DNA of 64,000 nt. It comes from Ustulina deusta (taxonomy: Eukaryota; Ascomycota; Sordariomycetes; Xylariales; Xylariaceae). The notes below the pieces were generated by a model. It saw only the letters and a list, made by a program, of their open reading frames with translations. It had not been told where the DNA came from and searched no databases. The stretch is taken from assembly GCA_023159155.1 (NCBI GenBank), contig JAJNNX010000075.1:62001-126000 (forward strand). The letters are read 5' to 3'. The translations under genes were made by a program, and so were the position numbers. How positions within the stretch are numbered: position 1 is the stretch's first letter; every line of letters starts with the position of its first letter. Positions 33,093 through 43,304 of this stretch are shown here, piece after piece.

Positions 33093-34250
33093 ATGGCGGC
33101 CCCCGGGGGCTTCGTGCCGCGCGCCGTCTTCGAAGTGTCGTCGTCGATAACGCGGTCGTACTTCCTAGGCCACCACACGGCGGCGCTGACGTCGATGCGC
33201 AAGGTGCTGTCGGACATCGGGCTGATCCTCGAGTGCCGCGACAGCCGGGTGCCGGTGACGTCGACGAACCCGCTCCTGGAGTCGTCGCTGGCGGGCCGCG
33301 ACCGCATCGTCGTGTACACCAAGGCGGACCTGTGCGCGCCCGCGACGGCGACGCGGTGGCTCGCGAAGCAGCAGGGTCTGCTGGCCGAATGGCACACCCC
33401 TTCCCCTTTCCCTTCGGGAAGCGGGGGCGGCGGGGGCGGCAAGACGGAGGTGGTGTTCACCGACGAGCGCAACCCGCGCAGCGTCGCGCGGCTGCTGGAG
33501 CTCGTCAAGGACCGCGCCGCGGCCCACGACTCGCTGCTCGGGCTCCGGGCCCTCGTGGTCGGCATGCCGAATGCGGGGAAGTCGACGCTGCTGAACGCGC
33601 TGCGGCGGGTGGGCATGCGGCTGCCGGCGGCGGCGCGGACGGGCTCGCAGCCGGGCGTGACGCGGAAGCTGAGCACGCCTGTCCGCATCGTCGCCGCGGC
33701 CCCGTCCGAGACCTCGGGCCACCACCTCGCCATGGGCGCGCAGGACGTGGGCGAGGGCGTGTTCGTGGTGGACACGCCGGGCGTCTTCGTGCCGTACGTG
33801 GCGGACGTGGAGTCGATGCTGAAGCTTTCGCTGGTCGGGTGCGTCAAGGACGGGCTCGTGCCCTCGGAGACGGTGGCGGATTACATGCTCTTCCTGCTCA
33901 ACCGGCGGGATCCGTCGCTGTACGCGCACCTCAGCGCGCCGACGAACCACATCTACGAGTTCCTCGACGCCGTGGCCGTGCGCACGGGCAAGCTGCTCAA
34001 GGGCGGGGTGCCGGCGCGCGAGCAGGCCGCCGACTGGGTGGTGCAGCAGTGGCGCCGGGGCCTTCTGGGCCGGTTCGGGCTCGACGACGTCAGCGAGGAG
34101 GCGCTGAAGGCGCGCGCAAGGAGGCTGGCGCTGGAACACGGCCAGGGGACTGAGCCGTTGAGCATGAACCAGGCGCGGAAGCGCGAGAAGGAGGCCCGCA
34201 AGGTGCGAAATGCGGCCAAGAGGGCGGCTTCGCTCGATTCAGGCGCTTGA
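33093..34250 (+). CDS. MTG1: Mitochondrial ribosome-associated GTPase 1
   Basis: Single exon, 385 aa. It is a circularly permuted GTPase of the YlqF/MTG1 type: the G4 motif YTKADL (residues 75-80) comes before the P-loop GMPNAGKST (157-165) and the G3 motif DTPG (227-230). The N-terminal half has VLSDIGLILECRDSRVP, the hallmark of this family. The C-terminal domain (ETVADYMLFLLNR, FGLDDVSEEAL) is followed by a very basic tail (QARKREKEARKVRNAAKRA). In yeast and mammals MTG1 acts in assembly of the mitochondrial large ribosomal subunit on the inner membrane. A Ser/Gly-rich loop (SGSGGGGGGK, about residues 108-117) is inserted between G4 and G1. The gene is extremely GC-rich, which creates long open shadow frames on both strands. 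Confidence 0.95.
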   Translation: MAAPGGFVPRAVFEVSSSITRSYFLGHHTAALTSMRKVLSDIGLILECRDSRVPVTSTNPLLESSLAGRDRIVVYTKADLCAPATATRWLAKQQGLLAEWHTPSPFPSGSGGGGGGKTEVVFTDERNPRSVARLLELVKDRAAAHDSLLGLRALVVGMPNAGKSTLLNALRRVGMRLPAAARTGSQPGVTRKLSTPVRIVAAAPSETSGHHLAMGAQDVGEGVFVVDTPGVFVPYVADVESMLKLSLVGCVKDGLVPSETVADYMLFLLNRRDPSLYAHLSAPTNHIYEFLDAVAVRTGKLLKGGVPAREQAADWVVQQWRRGLLGRFGLDDVSEEALKARARRLALEHGQGTEPLSMNQARKREKEARKVRNAAKRAASLDSGA

Positions 34251-34899
34251 TCCATCGGTTTTTGGCCGTGGATTCTTGGTGTAGTCTACCTTTGGTGGAT
34301 GGATAGGAAGGAAAGGAAAGGAGGCCGGCCGGCTGGTGGGTAGAGGAAGGAGAGATATATTTACATTACGAATTCCCTTGGACTCAGCTCATTGATTGTC
34401 ATGATACCCAAGAAGACGCAAGGAGGGTTTCTTTATCATGTATATTAGCGATTTTGAGCTACTATATCGGGGTATATTTATACTATGCTCTTCCCCACTT
34501 TGTAGATATACCTAGCTATACATAATCCCGATGGATTTTCGTCGTCGTCCTGTATCTTTCCCTCTCGCTCTCGCTCTCTCTCCCTCATCACACCACATGT
34601 CCAACAATAATACGGCCATGTCACATAAAATTTCCACTGAACGCAGGAATGGGGTCTGGATAGGGGGGTGGTGCAAATTGCCTGTAAAAATTCCCGAAAC
34701 GCAACTTGATGTGCCCGAGTATCACGTTCAGAACCTAACGCCGAATACACCAAAACAACCTCCCGAGCTTTCGAACCCAACTCCGGTTGAATGCTAGAGC
34801 AAGACTGGCGTGATACCAGCAGCCGAATGCCTTTGACGCCACGAAAGAACCAAAAAAAAAAAAACGCAGAAGAAGAAAAGAAGCAAGTCAAGATGTCGT
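34251..34899. other. Convergent 3' region, MTG1 / CTI6-like
   Basis: Tail-to-tail spacer. It contains CT-rich and A-rich tracts (for example the A-run at 34852-34864). No gene recognised. Confidence 0.5.
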
Positions 34900-37046
34900 T
34901 TAGTGGATGAACTCCTGCTTCCACTTCATCAAATCTCGCGTCAAGGAATCCATCATTTCCACGCAACTCATCTCCTTGAACACGATAGCAGGATCCGTCA
35001 ACCCACTGCTCCCTGCTCCATTCGTAGTCGAAGCCTCCCTGCTAGGCTTCTTGCTAGAACTATCGTCGTTGACTCTGACCGTAGGAATAGGATCGTCTGC
35101 CGTGCCAGCTAGTCCAGGGCTCGACGTCGAATCCGACAACGGGTCGTTCACGAGTTCGACCTGTTTGCGTGTGATGTACTCCAGAATACCATTTACACGT
35201 CTTTTCATGTCGCTCATTGTGATCTTGGAACTCATGCCTCCTCTTCCCTTGCCATGCTTGCCACTCGCCTCGTGTGATGTGTTTTTCGTGTGGTTTGTTC
35301 CAGCCTCATCTGCATTCCTAGACACATCACGTGAAATGGACCTCGCGGGTGAGTCTTCGTGATCGTTATCACGGTCTTTCGTGTACTGATTGCGCCCCTT
35401 CTTTTTCGACAGTGTGGATTTCTTCTTGGTTGTGGTTGTTGGCACTTGAGGAATAGGAGGTGTGTCTGGGGGCGGTTGAGAGGAGGGAGCTGGCGGCTCT
35501 GGAGGTTGAGTAGACTCCGTAGTTCGATTTGCTACTGTCCGTGTGGCGAGGGGTAACTCATCCGAGGGATCTGAATCTGCAACAATCAACTGTACTGGTC
35601 GTTTGAGAACTATGTCTAGGAGTGACCTACCATCAGCTCGACGACGTTCGGCGCGGCCTTTGCGTTTGCTCGCGGCCTCGGCCCGTTTCCGTTCTTGTTC
35701 CTCGCGACGTTCTTCCCGCTCGGCTCGTTCCCGTTGGTTTCGCACGGCGTTTCGTGATTTTTTCGAATGTCCATTCCGAAGAGCCAATTCATCATCTGAT
35801 TCGTCGAGGGCATTGGTGGTAGGCTTCTCCGGAGCCGGAGATGGCGACTTTGAATTTGTTCGCTGCCGTTTTACATTTTCTGCCTTCCTGTAGGATGGTT
35901 AGCGAACAGACTAGACATCTTGTCGCAGACTTGGCGTACTCTTCGCTCTCCTCTCTTCCTCTTTTTGGACGTCTATTAGCCAGGTCTGCTTCCTCGAGTG
36001 ATGTATCCTCCTTGCTAGCTTCGATAGCGCGGCGTAGCTGTTCCTCCTCGTCATAGGCGGCATCTCGACTATTCATCGTAGACCGTCGTTTGGAAGCGTG
36101 TTGTGCGGCAGCAGCGGCACGGGCGGCTTTGCTGCTACCTGCTTTAGGCGATCGCACATCTTCTTTCGCAGCCGACGTGGCACGCGACGCAGTCTGGGAG
36201 GGTCGGTGAATTGGCAAGAAGATGGAGTATTTTTGCCTAGACAGGAGTAGTCAGTACAGTGGAGCCCACCGGGTGACGGTTTGGTAGGGTATGTTGAGGG
36301 CTGTAGGATAGCCAGCTGTTGGTTGACACGCAGGTACTGAACACAAGTGCGCGACACTTTTCGCACCACGAAAGAAGGTATGACAATGAAGAAGAATGAG
36401 CAGCCAGAAGCCGACAATCGAGGTTGAGACAGTGTGATCGGACTTACCCATTGCTGGCAGTATATATCTTGTGTAGATCTTTACGACACTGCTCGCAGTA
36501 GTACTCGACATCCTCCGGATTGGACTCCTCGGTGGTGAAGCCGACACAAGCGCCGTGCTGCCATGTGTTGCAGATCTCGCATTGGACGAAAAACCCGGCC
36601 AGGTCGTCGGTAATCTCGATGGCAAAGATGCGTTCGTGGTCAATTGCGTCCTTGACGCCGTGCTTCGAGTCTTCGTCAAAGGGAGGTGGCCCCGGATACT
36701 CGTCATGGCCGCAGATGCAGCGGACGGACTCATCGTCCTCGTGGATCTCGTCGGGGGCGGGAGGCATTTCGACGGGCTCCTGCTTTGGCGGCTTGTCGCG
36801 GTCGTCGTCCTTGCCGCGCGTGCTGCGACGACGAAGGATGGTGTCCTCGGTGGTGGTCGAGTCCTCGGGCGGTTCGGAGGAGAGCGATCCACTGCCGGTG
36901 GATTTCTGAGGCGACCCGGTCTTCGTGAAGCCCCTGGTGGTTCGTTCGACACGTCCAGACGCACTAGACGCCGTGGAAGAAACTTGCGATTGGGATTGAG
37001 TGATCCGCGCGCGAGACGAGCGTCTGGTGGGAGAGGTGCCGGCCAT
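34900..37046 (-). CDS. CTI6: PHD-finger protein, Cti6-like Rpd3 complex subunit
   Basis: Four exons on the minus strand, 37046-36448, 36236-35940, 35887-35631 and 35576-34900, give 609 aa; all phases agree. Introns are 211, 52 and 54 bp with GTAAGT/GTACGC/GTAGGT donors. Residues 110-187 form a C4HC3 PHD finger: CIC, then a 44-residue spacer, CEIC, HGAC, and CEQC. The spacer between the first two Cys pairs is long, as in other filamentous-fungal Cti6 proteins. Downstream come RRSTMNSRDAAYDEEEQLRR and a highly basic Arg/Glu helix (ERAEREERREEQERKRAEAA), also typical. Yeast Cti6 reads H3K4 methylation within the Rpd3L deacetylase complex. The start is the first ATG (MAGTSPTRRSSRAR). The symbol is given by family resemblance. 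Confidence 0.85.
35577..35630 (-). other. 54-bp stop-free intron 3 of CTI6-like gene
   Basis: GTAGGT...TTGCAG, length divisible by three and without an in-frame stop. Removal joins RRRAD to DSDPSDELPL; retention would add 18 residues. Confidence 0.65.
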
Positions 37047-37082
37047 CGCTTGGAGGCCAGGCGACAGGAAGACAGGCACACA

Positions 37083-37117
37083 GACGGTCTGACAGACGGT
37101 CTGACAGACGGTCTGAC
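37083..37117 (+). repeat. 12-bp tandem repeat, 2.9 copies
   Basis: Unit GACGGTCTGACA, perfect, in the leader of the CTI6-like gene. Confidence 0.85.
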
Positions 37118-38925
37118 GGACCGAGAAGGGCGAGGACGAGGAGGGGTCCGAAGGCGCGACGGGAGGACCAATGAGGCCGATTCGAGGGTTTGAGTCAGGT
37201 CAGATTTGTCGTGCGTCTGAGAACGGCCCAGGTACGAGAGTGAGGGATTCGTCGTTGCGGGAGGGGGCTGCTCGAGTCGAGGCGACTTGGAAGGGAGGGA
37301 GGGTCGGGACGAGGGCGAAGGAGAGGCAGAGAGGCAGGGAGGGAGGGAGACGGAGCTCTTTGGCCGATGCAATGCGACTCTAGGAAAGCTCTCTTTTACA
37401 GAAAGTCATGCGAGAGAATAATCGACAATCGCCCGACACTGGCCAAACATACCATGGCGAGACGTCGTGGGGAAGAGGGAGAGAGAGGAGAGGAAAAAAA
37501 GGTCGAAAAGTGCAGAAATGCCTGGTCGGCGAGGGCATGCATGTGGGAGCGAGAGGAGGGTCATTTTTTGGCTTGGAGAGAGCTCAGCACTACCTACCTA
37601 CCCGGTATACCCACCTCTCTACTGCCTACCTCTACCTACCTCCCAGGTAGGTACTGCGCTTGCGCTCAGGGAGTGTTGGCGCAGCGCAGCGCGAAGTACC
37701 TATCGGCCTGTTCCCAGTGTGCATTCATCGCGGGCGCCCCACGGCTGCATTACTGGCACTGTACCTAATTCACCTCGTCTGAGTTGGCAGTGGCGGCGTG
37801 GCAGCAGCAGTGTCCAACAGCTGATGGACCGCCCACCGCCCACATAGCTCCGGATCCGGGGCACCACCCTCTCGGCCTATCAACTGGCGCGGGGCATACA
37901 GTTCGTCTCCGCCCTAATACTGTCCACGGTTGAAAAGGTGACCTCGATGTCTCATCATGGTCACCAGCCAACATAGGCGCTTGTGTGTCCAAACAGGTAC
38001 ACAGTGTATATATTGGCCTGCAATCATCCATCCCAAACAACACAACATTGGATGCCGAGGTCGCCGGTATCAATACTGAGGCATACTACCGTAGTGACTA
38101 ATCCACAGAGTGCGCCGAGTGTGTTGTTGAGGTGTACTATGGGTAGGTAGTAAACTGGTTGGCTTTGCTATGATATGATCAGCACTCTGATGATGTTTGT
38201 TGTTTGCTGTTGTATACCTAATTGTCAGGTGTGAGGCGAGGGTCCTCTGCAAAGAGTGAGCTGGAGGGTGAGAGCAATGACGAACTCGAAATACCTATCT
38301 GCATACCTAACTCCCTACATATGTAGGTAGTATCTGATAGGTGCTGTACATAGGATGAAGGTATAGCGGGTATTACCTAAGTAAATGTGGAGGTCTGAAT
38401 TGGAAGACGAAATTGGAGCTTCTGCCGTCTGCTCGCCAATCAACGCACCAGGCAGCATGTCTTGATAATCAACATGGAAGCCCGCCCTGCCGACCTCACT
38501 GTACATACAAGCTCCAGTACCTTACCTGACCTGCCTGACCTATGGGACTGCAGAGGTACCTACAGTTTAGTGGATGGGCGCCCCTGGCCCCACCCACTCG
38601 CTGTACCCCCCACCACCTACCCGGTAGGGATGTCCATGCCCCATGCCCCCCCTTATGGCCACAACTCCATCACACACTCACTCACTCATAATACATACCG
38701 GTACGCACAGAGCATGTGCTTTTAACCCTCCCTTCAGGTCATTATTGCCATATCCCATACCCATACCCTGCCTGAGACGGGACAAGGTACACCAACCCGA
38801 CCACCATCCACCACTCCTCTACCTACCAGCCTGCATCACGCTGCCTACTTACTCACTTCCAACATCTCCCAACCTAACCTCCCTACCTCCCTTTTGTTGT
38901 CTTAGCCAACGACCCTCTTCTCCCG

Positions 38926-38960
38926 GCTTCCGCTTCCGCTTCCGCTTCAGCTTCAACTTC
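38926..38960 (+). repeat. GCTTCC hexamer tract
   Basis: About four perfect copies followed by degenerate GCTTCA/ACTTC units. Confidence 0.75.
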
Positions 38961-39045
38961 GGCCTCAACTCCAGCTTCAGCTCCGAATCTCGACTGTCGT
39001 ATCTTACCAACATACTGAGTATCGTAGTTCTGGCCGGTCCGCCCA

Positions 39046-39090
39046 TCTGTCTGTCTGTCTGTCCGTCCGTCTGTCCGTCTGTCTGTCTGC
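39046..39090 (+). repeat. TCTG/TCCG tetranucleotide tract
   Basis: Eleven tetramers alternating between TCTG and TCCG. Confidence 0.85.
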
Positions 39091-39995
39091 ATTGGTCTAT
39101 TGAATCGACTTGTATATCTTGCTTGCCTCGGTCATTCTGCTTGACAGCCTCGGATCCTATCCAACCTCGCTGTCACGGCCAGCGCTGGCTATCACATCGC
39201 CCGTCTTCTTGCTCCTCGTTGCCACCCCGCTGGCCCATCACTTCCTGTACGTCTGGACACACATGCCGCTTTCCCAGTTACACCCTTCCTCCACGTGTCC
39301 GGGAGCAGCGCTTGTGTATTGCCTCCCCTTGGATGCCACATAATAATGCCTCCCCCCCCCCTCCCCACTCACAACCCGGCCCCGGCCACGTCCCGCTTGC
39401 TTGGGCCAGAGTGTTAATTTGACAACCGTCTGTAAGATAGGAGAAACCGAGAAACCCAGAAACCGAAAACCCAAGAACCCGCCTTCTAGCCCATCTGGAA
39501 GACGAACCCTCGCTCGTCTCGCTCTGTTGTACAAATCATTCGCACTTGCACCAGCTTCCCCGGGTGCAGTGTCTTGTCCGGATCGACGGTGCGGGTTCAC
39601 CAGGCTGCAGTGGGGCTTTCCGTTGGAACAGAGTGTGTATGTGCTTGTGCCCATATTGGTGAACGATATGTGATGGGTAGGTGGTCCTCGAGACTCTCAG
39701 TTGTCCCGGAGCAGGTCGACCCATAAAATATGGCACCTTCAGCATGACCGATACCCTTGCCTCCTTCCTGATGCCCTCGGCGGTTCTAGTGAGCTCTTCC
39801 GCGGCATGAGCCTTAAGCAAAAGTGGTATCCATTGCTTCATTGTTCACATCGTGTGGTTACTTTCCAATTCGAGTGCTACTACTCCTACGACTACTACTC
39901 TAATGTCCACTATGACTGTTTCTGTAATCATGCATGCTCTCAAGGCTCTATGGCTAATACTATCGCGATACCACGTCTTAGGCACCTATGAGAAT

Positions 39996-41866
39996 ATGTC
40001 ACCCGAATCTTCGTCATCGTTATTCCCTGACCGGCCGATTCGACCGTTGCCTAAACGTCGACTTCGAGAGCGACTTTCTCCTGATGTTGCTGAGAGCATC
40101 AAATACCCACCAGCACCGCAAGCTACCACGCCTCTGTTTGTTTACCCATACCACTCTCGAGAAGATTCCGCGTCGGCGAGTACGGGCCTAGCGAGCACGA
40201 TCGGTCGGGACAGTGGGCTCAAACCCGGCGGCGACACTGGATTTCGTAGGAATGGTCTTGTGGCAGGCCGTGATGATGATTCGCTCATGACCCAAGCCAG
40301 GCGGGCACTGGGTTCCCGAGGGTTTCATGAACCAGGAGAACACGGATTCCGTGTTGCCCAAAGATCTGGGCAACCAAGACAACCGAAGCCACAGGCACCA
40401 CCATCAACGGCATCTTCCGCCGATGGATATGATTCGTTTGAAAATACAAATAACAAGAAGAAGAGAAAAATACCCATCGCCGGAGAGACAATATTGAACG
40501 GTACACATGTGCTGAACGAGCCGGCTTCGTTTGGGATGCCATCCCCCCCGGCGACTGGGGATGACGATGTTGGTGGGGACCATGTCCCAACAAGTACTCC
40601 ATATTACCAATCTGGAGGGCCTCTGAGCAATGGACAGGGAATTTCTGGTCCTGGAAGGGGGAGATATGGTAGAATACGAAACGGCAGGAGCCCTTTACGT
40701 GCTTTGTCTGATTCGAATGCCAATTGGGCTGGACGCAACATGAAGCTCCGCTCCGCAGGTCAGTATCCGTCCCCCCCTGCTGGTAAGTACGAGTTTGCGT
40801 ATCTCCCAAGTTCTTCTGCTTTGGCCGTCCCCCTATATGCTTCTTACTATTCCTTGGAACCTCTATATAATTACACTTCCACTGCATACCCGATGGCTAG
40901 CTTCATGAACGAAAACAACATGCTTACTCGTGCCCATTATTAGAAAACTTAGGCATCATCTCTACGGCTATTGCCAGCGCTGAGAAGCTTCCGGTACCAA
41001 CAGGTCAGGAGAACATTAGCCTTTTGCAGCAGCAAATACCGACGAAACCCAGCCCTCGATCATCTACGCAGTTTACCTTCACATTTGGCTCCCAAAATCC
41101 CGTTTCTTGGCCCGGATCAGACCCCGCACCGCACGGCATGGCTGGTCCTCATCGTGCTCACCAACCCAGTGCTGCAACTGACTACCATGGCGTCACTGCG
41201 AGAAGTACGCAGACACAGCCTGGCTTATCCCCAAATCTAGCTGGACTTGGTAGCACATATCCATCTGGTGACAACGTGGGGAAAGGAGCACCAAATGCGG
41301 CCATCCCCCCAAAGAAGCCAAAACGACGGGGCAATTCGCTTCTGCGAGCTGCTAGGCAGCGCCGCAGGGAAACGGAATATCAGAATATGCATCATCCACC
41401 AGCACCAGAAGATTATTACCTCTGCGAGTTCTGTGAATACGAGCTCATCTTTGGCCATCCGCCCGAAGCTTTGATTCGCCAGTATGAAATAAAGGACCGT
41501 CGGCGCCGCCGGGAAGAGGCGGAGAGACGTCGCCTTTTGGAGAAAGCAAAGATGAAGTCACGAAAGGGCAAGAAGGCCAGCACCAATAACAGGATGCCCG
41601 CCAAGAATAGCAACTTGTCGGATCGCACTTCGATAGTGGCCAACGACGTGCAGCACCAACCTGCCGTCGCTCACCGGCATGATCACGAAGACGGCGAGGA
41701 AATCCGCAGCGAGGCATTTGATTCAGAAGATAATTACGATGATCACCTCTCTCACGAGGAAGGAATACCTGCGTTACTATCCGATGAGGCGTATCCACAA
41801 CCCGTGTCACAAGCCCAAGTAGGCGGCCGGGGTGCCGGAGGTGGGCCGCCGACAAGAGACGCATAG
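39996..41866 (+). CDS. Conserved fungal protein with C-terminal CxxC motif
   Basis: Two exons, 39996-40782 and 40944-41866, give 569 aa. The 161-bp intron has GTAAGT and TTATTAG, and the phases match (Ala-Glu junction). The start chosen is the ATG of MSPESSSSLFPDRPIRPLPK; the frame is open upstream, but this matches the usual beginning of the family (PDRPIRPLPKRRLR...LSP, then YPPAP...PLFVYPY). The middle is disordered. The C-terminal part has a basic segment (KKPKRRGNSLLRAARQRRR) and then YLCEFCEYELIFGHPPEALI with a CxxC pair. A long charged helix, RQYEIKDRRRRREEAERRRL, and an acidic tail follow. It is probably nuclear. I know this as an uncharacterised Pezizomycotina family. The function is unknown. 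Confidence 0.75.
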
Positions 41867-43304
41867 TCGCACTGTACCGCTGACTTGGGCCTCTGAATCG
41901 GCATCGTGTGTTAGATAGCACTCTCTTGCCGTCTCCTCCACGGGAGGGCACGTCATCACCAATACTAGTTAACATCAATCCTAACCGGTATTTCGTCTGG
42001 GCGGAAGCTCAATAAAGATGTCCATTGGAACCGGCCGGTCTCTGGCCCATGGAATATGTATGGATGGACTGACGATTCATCCCCGTGATGCCTGTAATAG
42101 ACTCTTTCACCATGATAGACGACTCCCACCAGGACCACATTGTTGCGGCAGAAGGGTGACGGTGTGCAAATGGCATGGTAGAAGGGACATAGCTCCCGAC
42201 AGTCGGGACGATAGCGCGGTGGAAAGACATTAGAGTATAGAGATATCAGCATACCTAAATTCTTGTGTGATGGGAATCCATGAAAGGGGAGGGTCGCCGA
42301 ATCGTGTCATAATAGTCGGTAGTGCAGGTAGAATCATCAATCCCCCTCATCATATCTGATGCCCACATGGGCACTTCCAGCTCGGAGAACGATTTCTGAA
42401 TCGATATAGTTTGTTCCATGGTAAAGGGGGTGTCTTGACGGGTAAATTTAACATGGCCAAGGCCAATTGGCTTGAATTGAGGATCGCGCAGCAGGATGTT
42501 CGGTAGGTTTTATTATTTCTAGCGCCCAATTGCTTACCTAAGACTGTCTGGTTGAGGTGGCATGTTGTGTGTGTATGCGTAGAGAGACAACCAAAACCTA
42601 TACCTAATACGGTAACACGTAATTAGCGCAGCAGTTAACTGACCCCAATGCTGGTTAGATCAAATTCCTAGTTTGTGTTGGAGAAGATGACATGACGTCA
42701 TATTCTGTGGTGACCTGCCAGCGGAGTACAACACTCCAACCCATTTTGCCCCAAAACACAGATTGCAGTACCTGCCTACTTAGGTAGACTAGATCCCTAT
42801 GTAGGTAGTACCTCGAGGTGAAACGATAGGTATGGAACTGATATTGACTAGCCAAAAGCGGATCCAACAACATCTTCTCGATACCTTAGCCACCCTAACA
42901 GCGGGCAGAGGTGCCCAAGGGAATAGCCGAGACAGTGTACTCACACTGTAACGTTAGTCCCCCGTCCACCTCCCTTGGCTTTCTCCATCGCCAAACCGCA
43001 TCGCAGCACATCACTCTAGCTTGCGCCAGCACATGATAACTCGGAATACACCTCATTCATTCCCTTCATTCCCTCGTTCCCCAGTCGTCATCTACACACG
43101 GCCAGCATTATCCGGCTGTAGGTCTCTGCCCAATTGTGAAGGCAGTTGCCTGCCTCCTCGGGCACTTACAGTCGAGCACATCCATACTTGTCATCCATAG
43201 CTTTCCTGCATGCAGGGTCCGTCATACATCCATCTACGTCAGTCGCACTCTGTCCTCCCTATGTAGGCCCCGAGCCCTGCGCGCATCCACGTCACGGCTA
43301 CAAC
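41867..43304. promoter_or_regulatory. Intergenic region upstream of Seg-like gene
   Basis: No gene recognised. TAGGTA-type words cluster at 42770-42830, and a CT-rich leader occupies about 43040-43300. Confidence 0.45.

Larger units (their letters stand above)
37047..39995. promoter_or_regulatory. Long divergent promoter region with low-complexity DNA
   Basis: Head-to-head region between the CTI6-like gene (-) and the next gene (+). It contains a 12-bp tandem repeat (37083-37117), TACCTA-rich stretches at 37590-37650 and 38270-38350, a GCTTCC hexamer tract (38926-38960) and a TCTG/TCCG tetramer tract (39046-39090). Long pyrimidine-rich open frames such as 38643-39422 and 36251-37372 are composition artefacts. 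Confidence 0.55.

Noticed and set aside
33165..34153. Two open frames above 300 codons overlapping MTG1, one on each strand
   Set aside because: Arg/Ala/Pro/His-rich translations without family resemblance, explained by the very high GC of MTG1.
36251..37372. 373-codon minus-strand open frame over the CTI6-like first exon
   Set aside because: Composed of Ser/Pro/Arg low complexity in another frame than the PHD exon; a composition artefact.
38643..39422. 259-codon plus-strand open frame in the divergent promoter
   Set aside because: Pyrimidine-rich microsatellite DNA gives Ser/Pro/Leu repeats; no start context, domain or conservation visible.
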